The translations under genes and the position numbers were made by a program. A stretch of 64,000 nucleotides of DNA from Tenacibaculum sp. 190130A14a (GTDB lineage Bacteria; Bacteroidota; Bacteroidia; Flavobacteriales; Flavobacteriaceae), in contig NZ_OZ040189.1 in NCBI RefSeq assembly GCF_964048965.1, positions 1,364,001 through 1,428,000 of the forward strand, given 5' to 3'. Positions 8,269-18,105 of the stretch are shown here, piece after piece; position 1 is the first letter of the stretch; each line of letters starts with the position of its first letter. Below the pieces are notes generated by a model. It was not told the DNA's origin, searched no databases, and was given only the letters and a program-made list of their open reading frames with translations.

Positions 8269-9891
8269 ATGAAAAATTTAGCTCAGAGCAGTTATAGTTC
8301 TGCATTAGAAACTGTAAAAAGTTTAAAACAGAAGTACGGTAGTACTTGGAATGCAATTACTTCTGAAAGTGCAGCACGAATGATGACTCAAAATCGTTTT
8401 AAAACGGGGCTTGATATTGCAAAGTATACAGCTGCTATTATGAGAAAAGATATGGCAGAATATGATGCAGATAATTCAAAATACACACAATCTTTAGGGT
8501 GCTGGCATGGATTTGTTGCACAACAAAAGATGATTTCGGTAAAGAAACATCATAAAACAACTAGTAAAAGATACTTATATCTTTCAGGTTGGATGGTAGC
8601 AGCTTTGCGTTCTGAGTTAGGACCTCTACCAGATCAATCCATGCATGAAAAAACGGCAGTACCTGCGTTGATCAAAGAGATTTATGATTTCTTAAGACAA
8701 GCGGATGCAGTGGCACTAAACGATTTGTTTAGAAGATTAGAGCAAGGAGAAGACGTACAAGATCAAATAGATAATTTCGAAACACATATTGTTCCAATCA
8801 TAGCTGATATTGATGCTGGATTTGGAAACGAGGAAGCAACGTACTTATTGGCTAAAAAAATGATTCAAGCGGGAGCTTGTGCCATTCAAATAGAAAACCA
8901 GGTTTCAGACGCTAAGCAATGTGGACATCAAGATGGAAAAGTTACCGTACCGCATGAAGATTTTATTGCAAAATTAAATGCCATTCGATATGCCTTTTTA
9001 GAATTAGGTGTAGAAGAAGGAGTAATTGTTGCTCGTACCGATTCTGAAGGAGCTGGATTAACACAAAAACTACCTGTAAGTCAAGAACCAGGAGATTTAG
9101 CTTCGCAATACTTAGCATTTGTAGAAGCAGAAGAAATTTCAATTGCAGAAGCTAGAGAAGACGATGTGTTGCTAAAAAGAGATGGGAAATTAGTACGTCC
9201 GGTGCGTTTAGCAAATGGATTGTATAAGTTTAAAGAAGGAACGAATATCGATCGAGTAGTACTTGATTGTATTACCAGTTTACAAAATGGTGCTGATTTA
9301 TTATGGATTGAAACACCGACTCCACATGTAGGACAAATTGCAGCAATGGTAAATCGTGTAAAAGCAGTAGTACCCAATGCAAAATTGGTATATAACAATT
9401 CGCCATCTTTTAACTGGACTTTAAATTTTAGAAATCAAGTTTATGATGCAATGGTAGTAGCTGGAGAAGATGTTTCTATGTACGATAGAAACAACCTAAT
9501 GGATGCACGTTACGATGGTTCAGAATTATGTGCAAGAGCAGATGAAAAAATTAGAACTTTCCAAATAGACGGAGCCAGAGAAGCTGGAATTTTTCACCAC
9601 TTAATTACACTTCCGACCTATCATACAACGGCGTTACATATGAATGATTTAACAGAAGGATATTATGGTGAAGAAGGAATGTTGGCCTATGTAAAAGGAG
9701 TACAACGTCAGGAAATTAGAAAAGGAGTTTCTTGTGTGAAGCACCAAAGAATGGCAGGGTCTGATTTAGGAGATGATCATAAAACATTTTTCTCTGGAGA
9801 TAATGCACTAAAAGCTGGAGGAGCAAAGAATACATCTAATCAATTTGAAATTGTTAAGAAGAAAGAAAGAGCAGTAGCAGAGGCTTTATAG
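8269..9891 (+). CDS. aceA: Isocitrate lyase, long form
   Basis: 540 residues. It cleaves isocitrate to glyoxylate and succinate, bypassing the CO2-releasing steps of the TCA cycle. Family marks are IADIDAGFGNEEATYLLAKK, the catalytic motif KQCGH (in DAKQCGHQDGK), VARTDSEGA and the ETPTPHVGQIAAM region. It is about 100 residues longer than the E. coli enzyme and matches the ~530-residue class of Pseudomonas and Bacteroidota. It follows aceB, with a hairpin in the gap, and ends before a long inverted repeat and a bidirectional terminator. Confidence 0.97.
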   Translation: MKNLAQSSYSSALETVKSLKQKYGSTWNAITSESAARMMTQNRFKTGLDIAKYTAAIMRKDMAEYDADNSKYTQSLGCWHGFVAQQKMISVKKHHKTTSKRYLYLSGWMVAALRSELGPLPDQSMHEKTAVPALIKEIYDFLRQADAVALNDLFRRLEQGEDVQDQIDNFETHIVPIIADIDAGFGNEEATYLLAKKMIQAGACAIQIENQVSDAKQCGHQDGKVTVPHEDFIAKLNAIRYAFLELGVEEGVIVARTDSEGAGLTQKLPVSQEPGDLASQYLAFVEAEEISIAEAREDDVLLKRDGKLVRPVRLANGLYKFKEGTNIDRVVLDCITSLQNGADLLWIETPTPHVGQIAAMVNRVKAVVPNAKLVYNNSPSFNWTLNFRNQVYDAMVVAGEDVSMYDRNNLMDARYDGSELCARADEKIRTFQIDGAREAGIFHHLITLPTYHTTALHMNDLTEGYYGEEGMLAYVKGVQRQEIRKGVSCVKHQRMAGSDLGDDHKTFFSGDNALKAGGAKNTSNQFEIVKKKERAVAEAL

Positions 9892-9919
9892 TTTATAGTA
9901 ATTAGTATAGTTAACACCC

Positions 9920-9976
9920 AAATTCCCTATCTATTTTTGGTTTGTAAAAGTTGTTTGTCTGATAGATGGGGAATTT
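9920..9976. repeat. 15-bp inverted repeat with 27-nt loop downstream of aceA
   Basis: AAATTCCCTATCTAT (9920-9934) pairs with ATAGATGGGGAATTT (9962-9976) over 15 positions with a single G-U wobble. The loop is 27 nt. It has no T-run, so it is not a classical terminator; it could be a 3'-UTR structure, a small RNA or a remnant of a small mobile repeat. Confidence 0.6.
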
Positions 9977-10025
9977 TAAGAATAGTATTTATAAAACATT
10001 AGCTGTTTGTAAATCTTTTTGAAGC

Positions 10026-10052
10026 AAAAAAGCTCCCGAGAGGGAGCTTTTT
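10026..10052. terminator. Bidirectional terminator between aceA and the MarR-GNAT gene
   Basis: Stem AAAAAGCTCCC / GGGAGCTTTTT with a GAGA loop. It has T-runs on both strands and overlaps the stop codon of the convergent minus-strand gene at 10051. Confidence 0.88.
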
Positions 10053-11007
10053 ATTTAAGTTTTAATTCCATTTTGATGTCACTTCTTACATAAGGAGAAT
10101 CCGTTTCAACAGGTATTTCTATAAAACCGTATTTTCTATAAATATAAATGGCATTTTCTAGTTTGGTGTTAGAATATAAGACCAACTTGTCAAAATTGTG
10201 CTCTTTCGCAAAATCAATACAGTTTTGCATGAGTTTTTGTCCAATTTTATGTCCACGATGATTGGGTGAAACCGCCATTTTAGTCAATTCAAAGACATTG
10301 TTTTCTTTCATAGGCATTAAAGCAACAGTACCTACAATTTCATCATTTAGTTTAGCAAAAAAGATATGGCCTCCTTTGTTGATAATGTACTTATCTGGAT
10401 TGCTTAATACTTCTTCGTCATAAGGTTCAACATAAAAGAATGTTTTTAACCATTCTATATTTAAATCATAAAAATACGAAGCGTAGTTATCTTCATAAGT
10501 AATGATTTCTACTGGGTTTACTATGGTATTCATATGGATGTGTTCTATAATAGCTTCGCTGAAGCCTTTTTTGTTAAATTTATTTTCTAAAATATTCAAA
10601 TGTTCAATTAAAGAACTAGATTCAATTTGAGTGTATTCTTTAATAGTGTGTTCAATACTGTTCCAAATAGGAGTTACTTTTTGAACCAGTTGTTTACCTT
10701 TTTCCGAAAGGTGAATGATTTTTTTACGTTTATCGTTTTTGTCTTCTTTTAATTCAATAAGCTCTTTCTTAACCAATTTATTAATGGCTTGTGTTGTAGC
10801 AGGTTGCGTGGTTCTTAAGCTGGCATTGATTTCTGTATTGGTTACACCGTCCTTATTTTTAATGATTTTAAAAGTAGGGAAGAGGTACGGGTCAAAATCG
10901 ATTTGAAAAGTGTCATATACAATTTGAGTTTCTCTCATCATATATTCACTCACTCTTTTTAATCGAGATCCCATTCCTATTTCTCCAATACCTTGTAAAG
11001 CGTCCAT
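10051..11007 (-). CDS. Bifunctional MarR-type regulator / GNAT acetyltransferase
   Basis: 318 residues in two domains. Residues about 15-150 are a MarR winged helix (TEINASLRTTQPATTQAINKLVKKELI, then KNDKRKKIIHLSEKGK, the wing). Residues about 165-318 are a GNAT acetyltransferase with motif A VSPNHRGHKIGQKLMQNCIDFAKE and a C-terminal IYRKYGF. Such fusions are known in Bacteroidota and other bacteria, but their acetyl acceptor is generally unknown. The gene is divergent from the DoxX operon, with 161 bp between, so it may regulate itself or that operon. It ends in a shared terminator with aceA. Confidence 0.9.
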   Translation of the reverse strand: MDALQGIGEIGMGSRLKRVSEYMMRETQIVYDTFQIDFDPYLFPTFKIIKNKDGVTNTEINASLRTTQPATTQAINKLVKKELIELKEDKNDKRKKIIHLSEKGKQLVQKVTPIWNSIEHTIKEYTQIESSSLIEHLNILENKFNKKGFSEAIIEHIHMNTIVNPVEIITYEDNYASYFYDLNIEWLKTFFYVEPYDEEVLSNPDKYIINKGGHIFFAKLNDEIVGTVALMPMKENNVFELTKMAVSPNHRGHKIGQKLMQNCIDFAKEHNFDKLVLYSNTKLENAIYIYRKYGFIEIPVETDSPYVRSDIKMELKLK

Positions 11008-11105
11008 TTATTAATAATTAAGTATTTATATAAGTACTTATACAAAATTACAAAAAATTATGATAACTTGAAAGTTAATTACTTGTTAATAATTTACCTA
11101 GAAAA

Positions 11106-11144
11106 TATTTTCCATGGTAAATAAAAAAATAATTTATATCTTTG
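11106..11144 (+). promoter_or_regulatory. MarR-type operator 1 and promoter of the doxX-osmC operon
   Basis: TATTTTCCATGGTAAATA at 11106-11123 is an 18-bp near-palindrome (one mismatched pair). Exactly 19 bp after its CCATGG core is the -7 box TATCTTTG (11137-11144). The core thus sits at the -33 position. The same arrangement recurs at 13238-13276. Confidence 0.75.
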
Positions 11145-11168
11145 TCTAAATTTTAAAACTAATTAATC

Positions 11169-11525
11169 ATGAAAAAAAACAAAATTATCTTTTACGTATC
11201 TACAGGACTATTAACATTAATGATGTTGATGTCGGCAGGAATGTACTTTTTTAACAATGCGGAAATCGCTAAGATGTTTGAGGCATTCGGATATCCAACT
11301 TACATTATTTACCCTTATGGTATAGCCAAAGTTTTAGGATTAGTAGCACTGTGGTTTTTTAGAGGTAAGTTTTTAAACGAATGGGCATATGCTGGATTTT
11401 TCTTTGCATTCATTTTAGCATTCTTTGCGCACTTTATGATTGGAGATGGAGAACAAACAGGAGCGTTAATTGCCATGGTACTTTTAATTACATCGTACAT
11501 TTTTAGCAAAAAAATAGATGGCTAA
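11169..11525 (+). CDS. DoxX-like membrane protein
   Basis: 118 residues with four predicted membrane segments (about 5-24, 40-60, 67-85, 92-112) and almost no soluble part, as in the DoxX-like family. Known relatives act with thiol and redox stress systems; no enzyme motif is visible. It is the first gene of an operon with OsmC (8-bp overlap), an FMN reductase, a CDGSH protein and a GNAT protein. Transcription probably starts from the TATCTTTG box at 11137 and is controlled through the palindrome at 11106. Confidence 0.83.
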   Translation: MKKNKIIFYVSTGLLTLMMLMSAGMYFFNNAEIAKMFEAFGYPTYIIYPYGIAKVLGLVALWFFRGKFLNEWAYAGFFFAFILAFFAHFMIGDGEQTGALIAMVLLITSYIFSKKIDG

Positions 11526-11925
11526 ACAACAAGAATCAATAGTAAAGTTAACGACGAAGAACTATTTAGCAGAGGCGAAGATGCGACAGCATTTTGTTGT
11601 GATAGACGAGCCTGTAAAAGCTGGTGGAGATGATAATGCACCAACTCCTGTTGAATATTTATTAACTGCAATAGGCGGATGTGTATCTATAACATTGCGT
11701 ATGTATGCAGAGCGTAAAGGATGGGATTTAGGTGAAATTACCGTAAACGTTCGTCAGAAAGAAGAGTTAACTTCAGAAGGAATAAAGAAATCTCTAATTG
11801 AAGAGATTTCTTTTGAGAAGGAAGTAACTCCTGAACAAAGAGAAAAATTATTAGAAATCGCAGGAAAATGTCCTGTAGCAAAAATGGTAAAAGGGGAAAC
11901 TCCTATTACAAGTAACATCGTATAA
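11518..11925 (+). CDS. OsmC family peroxide-detoxification-like protein
   Basis: 135 residues. OsmC/Ohr proteins reduce organic hydroperoxides with two Cys. Here the two positions are in GGCVSITLRMYAERKGW (about residue 57) and GKCPVAKMVKGETPI (about residue 121), and the segment GGDDNAPTPVEYLLTAIGGC is the usual run into the first Cys. The start overlaps the end of the DoxX gene by 8 bp, implying coupled translation. Substrate not shown by the sequence. Confidence 0.93.
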   Translation: MAKQQESIVKLTTKNYLAEAKMRQHFVVIDEPVKAGGDDNAPTPVEYLLTAIGGCVSITLRMYAERKGWDLGEITVNVRQKEELTSEGIKKSLIEEISFEKEVTPEQREKLLEIAGKCPVAKMVKGETPITSNIV

Positions 11926-11939
11926 AATAAGAAGTAAAA

Positions 11940-12470
11940 ATGAAAAAAATAGCAGCATTTGCAGGTAGCACAAGTTCAACATCTATCAATAAACAATTAG
12001 CTACATATGCAGCAACACAATTAGGAAATACGTCATTTGATGTATTAGATTTAAACGACTATAAAGTATCTATTTATAGTGAAGATGAAGAAAGAGCACA
12101 CGAATATCCAACAGGCGCAGAATTATTTAATGAGGCTTTAGATCAATATGATGGATTTATAGTGTCTTTAGCAGAGCATAATGGATCTTATGCAGCAGCA
12201 TTTAAAAATTTATTTGATTGGGCGTCACGCAAAAACAGAGAAGTATTTAGAAACAAACCAGTACTGGTAATGGCAACTTCTCCAGGAGGTCGAGGAGGAG
12301 CAAATGTATTAGGAGCAGCAACGGGTACTTTTCCTCATATGGGAGCAAATGTAATAGGAAGTTTTTCTCTTCCAGGATTTTATGATAACTTTAAAGAAGG
12401 AGAAATTGTAATTGAAGATAAAAAGAATGAGTTAAAAGAAGCAGTGGCAACTTTTGAACAAGCTTTGTAA
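11940..12470 (+). CDS. NADPH-dependent FMN reductase family protein
   Basis: 176 residues. The flavodoxin-like fold is shown by the first strand with phosphate loop AAFAGSTSSTSINKQLA, the SLAEHNGSYAAAFKNLFDWASR segment with the family's E-YN-like motif, and MATSPGGRGGANVL. Such proteins reduce quinones, chromate, azo compounds or free FMN with NAD(P)H. It is 14 bp after osmC in the proposed MarR-controlled operon, which fits quinone or electrophile detoxification. Confidence 0.92.
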   Translation: MKKIAAFAGSTSSTSINKQLATYAATQLGNTSFDVLDLNDYKVSIYSEDEERAHEYPTGAELFNEALDQYDGFIVSLAEHNGSYAAAFKNLFDWASRKNREVFRNKPVLVMATSPGGRGGANVLGAATGTFPHMGANVIGSFSLPGFYDNFKEGEIVIEDKKNELKEAVATFEQAL

Positions 12471-12512
12471 TTCAATTAAAGGTAACAATAACTAACAAAA
12501 AACAACACACTT

Positions 12513-12941
12513 ATGGCTGAGAACAGAGAAATTACAAAAGAGTATAGTAATGCAGACTTAACGGTTTATTGGAAACCGAATACCTGTATTCATGCTAAAA
12601 AATGTTGGAAAGGCTTATTGCAAGTTTTTAATCCACAAAACAGACCATGGGTAAATATGGAAGGAGCCACCACCAAACGCATTATAAAGCAAATTGATGA
12701 GTGCCCTTCTGGAGCTTTATCCTATAAAATGAAGCATGAAGTTGTAGAGGGAACTCAGCAAGAAACAGAAGTAAAATGTATGGAAAATGGCCCGCTAATG
12801 GTGATGGGTGATGTTCATATTACCAACTCTGATGGTTCTACAGAAAAGAGAAACAAGGTCACTGCATTTTGTAGATGTGGAGCTTCTACAAACAAACCAT
12901 TTTGTGATGGTAAACATAACGATGTAAACTTTGTGGGTTAA
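12513..12941 (+). CDS. Divergent 4Fe-4S plus CDGSH iron-sulfur protein
   Basis: 142 residues. The first 70 match the Fer4_19-type divergent ferredoxin domain (WKPNTCIHAKKCWKGL, then DECPSGALSY). The C-terminal part has a CDGSH iron-sulfur site: FCRCGASTNKPFCDGKH, with three Cys and one His ligands. CDGSH proteins carry redox-active 2Fe-2S clusters. It is 42 bp after the FMN reductase and its stop overlaps the next start (TAATG). Confidence 0.9.
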   Translation: MAENREITKEYSNADLTVYWKPNTCIHAKKCWKGLLQVFNPQNRPWVNMEGATTKRIIKQIDECPSGALSYKMKHEVVEGTQQETEVKCMENGPLMVMGDVHITNSDGSTEKRNKVTAFCRCGASTNKPFCDGKHNDVNFVG

Positions 12942-13222
12942 TGGAAGTGTTACAAGAAGATAACGGGAAAAAAGGTGAGTTTTACGTAGAGGTAAATGGT
13001 AATAGAGATGCGTTAATGACCTATACTTGGGCTGGAGAAGATAAAATTATTATAGATCATACAGAAGTAGGAGATAGTCTTCGAGGACAAGGAGTAGGAT
13101 ATAAGCTGGTAGAAGCTTCGGTTAACTTTATGAGAGCAAAAGGAATCAAAGCCATTCCATTATGCCCATTTGCCAAAGCAGTATTCGATAAAAAGGCTGC
13201 TTATAAAGATGTATTGGCTTAG
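12941..13222 (+). CDS. Small GNAT family acetyltransferase (YidJ/GCN5-like)
   Basis: 93 residues, the size of the minimal GNAT family (about 90-100). It keeps the acetyl-CoA loop GDSLRGQGVGYKLVEASVNFMRAKGIKAIPLCPFAK, and the end FDKKAAYKDVL is typical of this subgroup. Its start overlaps the stop of the CDGSH gene. Acceptor unknown. Confidence 0.9.
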   Translation: MEVLQEDNGKKGEFYVEVNGNRDALMTYTWAGEDKIIIDHTEVGDSLRGQGVGYKLVEASVNFMRAKGIKAIPLCPFAKAVFDKKAAYKDVLA

Positions 13223-13237
13223 TAGTTTCAGTTGTAA

Positions 13238-13276
13238 TATATTCCTTGGTAAATAAATTTATTTTTCGTAATTTTG
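13238..13276 (+). promoter_or_regulatory. MarR-type operator 2 and promoter of the glutaredoxin-like/marR pair
   Basis: TATATTCCTTGGTAAATA at 13238-13255 is the second copy of the 18-bp near-palindrome. The -7 box TAATTTTG (13269-13276) starts exactly 19 bp after the CCTTGG core, the same geometry as operator 1. Confidence 0.75.
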
Positions 13277-13295
13277 TACTCGAAAGGAGATAAAT

Positions 13296-13544
13296 ATGAA
13301 GATTACATTGTACGGAAGAAAAGGACATGCACATACAGTTGCTTATAAGAACTTTTTAAGATCTGCAGAAGTACCTTTTGATTACAAAGATGTATCAGAA
13401 GATGAAGCAGCAATAGAGCATTCTAAAGAATTGTATGACGGTGTGGTAAAGTATCCAACATTGTTTGTAAATGATGAAGTGTATTTAACACCTACATCAG
13501 ATACTTTTAACAAAGTAATGCACGATTTAAAATTAAGAGGATAA
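13296..13544 (+). CDS. Glutaredoxin-like protein without the CxxC active site
   Basis: 82 residues with the glutaredoxin fold pattern: first strand MKITLYGRKG, a helix, then KYPTLFVNDEVY holding the cis-proline. The position where CPYC is expected reads GHAH, so the redox site is lost and a catalytic role is doubtful. The start is supported by AAAGGAG at 13283-13289, 6 bp before the ATG, a real Shine-Dalgarno sequence, which is uncommon in Bacteroidota. It lies directly upstream of marR behind a MarR-type operator, so a sensory or partner role is possible. Confidence 0.82.
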   Translation: MKITLYGRKGHAHTVAYKNFLRSAEVPFDYKDVSEDEAAIEHSKELYDGVVKYPTLFVNDEVYLTPTSDTFNKVMHDLKLRG

Positions 13545-13594
13545 AATTATAATTGATTTCGAGAGGATCGAGATGCTATTAAAGAGTAAAATAA

Positions 13595-14032
13595 ATGGGA
13601 GATATTTCAAAGGATATTAATTCAACGTTTCCAAATAATAGAGTGAAAGCTTTTATCAATATAAAATATACAGCAAATTGGATTAGTAGTAGGGAGAATG
13701 ATTTTTTTAAACCCTATGGAATATCACCACAACAATACAATATTCTTAGAATTTTAAGAGGAGCTAACGAGCCAACAAAAGTTCAAGTTATTAAAGATAG
13801 AATGATTGAAAGAGCTCCGAACGCAACACGCTTAATGGATAAGTTGTGCGATAAAAAGTTGATAGCACGCATACGCTGTGAGCATGATAGAAGAGTGGTG
13901 TTTATTAGTATTACCAATCAAGGATTGGAATTATTAAAAACAATTGATGACAATATTGATTTTGATTTTATCCATAACCTTACAGAAGAAGAAGCAACAC
14001 AATTAAGTAACTTATTAGATAAAATTAGATAA
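13595..14032 (+). CDS. MarR family transcriptional regulator
   Basis: 145 residues. Winged helix: FFKPYGISPQQYNILRILRG, then a recognition helix region ERAPNATRLMDKLCDKKLIARI and the wing RCEHDRRVVFISITNQGLELL with the D-x-R-x3 signature. MarR proteins repress by binding 16-20 bp palindromes and release them on oxidants, phenols or quinones. Three related palindromes (11106, 13238, 14084) lie around this gene, one of them in its own promoter, which suggests autoregulation. One Cys in DKLCDKK and one in IRCEHD are candidate redox sensors (inference). Confidence 0.93.
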   Translation: MGDISKDINSTFPNNRVKAFINIKYTANWISSRENDFFKPYGISPQQYNILRILRGANEPTKVQVIKDRMIERAPNATRLMDKLCDKKLIARIRCEHDRRVVFISITNQGLELLKTIDDNIDFDFIHNLTEEEATQLSNLLDKIR

Positions 14033-14033
14033 G

Positions 14034-14058
14034 ATTCTTCCTGTCCATCAGGAAGAAT
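14034..14058 (+). terminator. Hairpin after marR, possible weak terminator
   Basis: ATTCTTCCTG / CAGGAAGAAT, 10-bp perfect stem, 5-nt loop, just after the marR stop. The tail is only TT followed by A's, so readthrough into the pirin genes is likely. Confidence 0.6.
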
Positions 14059-14083
14059 TTAAAAACAAAAAAATTTACAACAA

Positions 14084-14101
14084 TATTTTCCAAGGAAAAT
14101 A
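14084..14101 (+). promoter_or_regulatory. MarR-type operator 3 upstream of the pirin genes
   Basis: TATTTTCCAAGGAAAATA is palindromic at all positions except the central AA. It ends 17 bp before the ATG of the first pirin gene. No TAnnTTTG box follows it, so here it may act as a roadblock or on an undetected promoter. Confidence 0.65.
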
Positions 14102-14118
14102 AAACAAAGGTAAATAAA

Positions 14119-14988
14119 ATGCAAAAACTAAAAACAATACAACATAAAGTAGGGAGCCCATTAGTAAGTATGGGACCAATAAGGTTAAGACAACCATTAC
14201 CAACAGAAGGAGTAGCAATGGTAGATCCGTTTTTATTATTACATCATTACGGACCCTATGCGATAAGTCCGTTTAACAATCCTTTTGACTTAGGTCCACA
14301 TCCACACCGAGGATTTGAACCGATTACTTTATTATTTAAAGGAGAGCAGTTTCATAGGGATTCATTAGGGAATGAAATGTTGGTAAAAGCAGGAGATGTG
14401 CAATGGACAACCGCAGGTAGAGGAATTATTCATGCAGAAGGACCATCGAAAGAATTTGTTGAAAGAGGAGGTGAGTTGGAAGGAATTCAATTATGGTTAA
14501 ACCTTCCAGCAGAAAAGAAAATGATGCCAGCAAACTATCAACATGTGAAAAAGGAAGATATTCCAGTTATTGAAAATGAAGATAAAACGATCGCTTTAAA
14601 TGTGATTGCTGGAAGTCAAGGTGATGTGACAGGGCATATTAAAACACAAACAGAAGTTAATGTGTTTACGGTAAATACAAAGGATGCTGGAAAGATGTTA
14701 GTTGATCTTCCAATGAATCATGAATCTTTGGTGTATTTATTAGATGGAGAAGTAATGGTTAATGATGAAGTAACCCTTAAAAAAGGGGCAACACAAATGC
14801 TAACTTTCCATCATGATGGTACAGCGATCGCAATAACAGCAAAACAAGAAAGTACGTTGTTAGTGTTATCTGGAAAACCTATCAAAGAAAAAGTTGCTTC
14901 TTGGGGACCTTATGTAATGAATACACAAACAGAAATTATGGAAGCATTACGTGATTACCAAAAAGGTAAGATGGGATATTTATACTAA
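14119..14988 (+). CDS. Pirin family protein
   Basis: 289 residues, full-length bicupin pirin. The N-terminal cupin has the iron-binding motif HPHRGFEPITLL (two His) and the later His and Glu in IIHAEGPS. Pirins act as quercetin dioxygenases or as redox-dependent regulators. It is the first of two adjacent pirin genes behind the third MarR-type operator, which fits an oxidative or flavonoid/quinone stress role. Activity is not shown by the sequence. Confidence 0.95.
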   Translation: MQKLKTIQHKVGSPLVSMGPIRLRQPLPTEGVAMVDPFLLLHHYGPYAISPFNNPFDLGPHPHRGFEPITLLFKGEQFHRDSLGNEMLVKAGDVQWTTAGRGIIHAEGPSKEFVERGGELEGIQLWLNLPAEKKMMPANYQHVKKEDIPVIENEDKTIALNVIAGSQGDVTGHIKTQTEVNVFTVNTKDAGKMLVDLPMNHESLVYLLDGEVMVNDEVTLKKGATQMLTFHHDGTAIAITAKQESTLLVLSGKPIKEKVASWGPYVMNTQTEIMEALRDYQKGKMGYLY

Positions 14989-14999
14989 ATTAGTTAGGA

Positions 15000-15875
15000 A
15001 TGGATAGGAAAAACTTTTTAAAGAAATCGATTTTAACTGGTATAACGGCAGCATTAGTGCCTGGTGCATTAAATGCTGCCAATGAAAAGAAAAAAGCATT
15101 AAAAGTTTTAGAAGAACAAATAGGATTTAATCATTTACCTAATAAAGAAATTAAAACAATGAAAACCGTATTACATAAAGCAAATTCAAGAGGACATGCA
15201 AATCATGGTTGGTTAGAAAGTTATCATACTTTTAGTTTTGCTAATTATTACAATCCAGAACGAATGCATTTTGGGGCATTGAGAGTCTTTAATGATGATT
15301 ATGTACAACCAAAAATGGGATTTGGAACACACCCACATAATAATATGGAAATTATCTCTATTCCTTTGGTTGGAGCTTTGTCTCATAAAGATAGCATGGG
15401 AAATAAGAAGGCAATTACCACAGGAGAAGTACAGGCAATGTCGGCTGGAAGTGGATTAACACATTCAGAATTTAATGATAGTTCAGATGAAAGGGTAAAC
15501 TTTTTTCAGTTATGGATCATACCAAACGAAGAAAATGTGGTACCTAGATATGAGCAAAAACATTTTAAAGAAGACGAACGAAAAGATCAATTGCAAGTAT
15601 TGGTAAGCTCTGTGAATTCTGAGAACAGTGAAAGTTTAAAAATTCATCAAGATGCACAAATATCTAGAATCACATTAACAAAAGGAAACACTTTCGACTA
15701 TATCACGAAATCAGAAAATCATGGAGTGTATATTATGAATGTTGAAGGAAGTATAAGTATCGATGAGCAACAGCTTGAAAATAGAGATGCTTTAGGTATT
15801 TGGGAAACATCTAAAGTCACTCTAAAAGCAAAGGAAACTTCAGATATATTATTGGTAGAAGTACCAATGAAATAA
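15000..15875 (+). CDS. Pirin-like protein with N-terminal signal-like extension
   Basis: 291 residues. Residues 1-27 (MDRKNFLKKSILTGITAALV, then small residues ending NAAN) look like a twin-arginine-type export signal with RK in place of RR. A YhhW-type pirin domain follows from the internal Met at 15159 (MKTVLHKANSRGHANHGW), with iron ligands in GTHPHNNMEIISIPL and LTHSEFN. The first ATG is 11 bp after the previous stop, so the long form is preferred. If translation began at 15159 the protein would be cytoplasmic, of standard YhhW size. Export is inference. Confidence 0.88.
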   Translation: MDRKNFLKKSILTGITAALVPGALNAANEKKKALKVLEEQIGFNHLPNKEIKTMKTVLHKANSRGHANHGWLESYHTFSFANYYNPERMHFGALRVFNDDYVQPKMGFGTHPHNNMEIISIPLVGALSHKDSMGNKKAITTGEVQAMSAGSGLTHSEFNDSSDERVNFFQLWIIPNEENVVPRYEQKHFKEDERKDQLQVLVSSVNSENSESLKIHQDAQISRITLTKGNTFDYITKSENHGVYIMNVEGSISIDEQQLENRDALGIWETSKVTLKAKETSDILLVEVPMK

Positions 15876-15896
15876 AGGGAAAAAGAACCTTAGAAG

Positions 15897-18029
<2,133 letters not shown>

Positions 18030-18057
18030 TTTATAAATTTAAAATCAAGTTGTAAGA

Positions 18058-18085
18058 AAGCTCGTCGTAATTGACGGGCTTTTTT
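18058..18085 (+). terminator. Terminator of the FadH-like gene
   Basis: AAGCTCGTC / GACGGGCTT stem with one wobble pair and a 6-nt loop, then a T-run (TTTT A TTTT). Confidence 0.85.
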
Positions 18086-18092
18086 ATTTTAT

Positions 18093-18100
18093 TATTTTTG
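18093..18100 (+). promoter_or_regulatory. -7 box giving a probably leaderless mRNA
   Basis: TATTTTTG fits TAnnTTTG. Its last G is only 5 bp before the ATG at 18106, so the transcription start expected a few bases after the box coincides with the start codon. Confidence 0.55.
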
Positions 18101-18105
18101 TAGAG

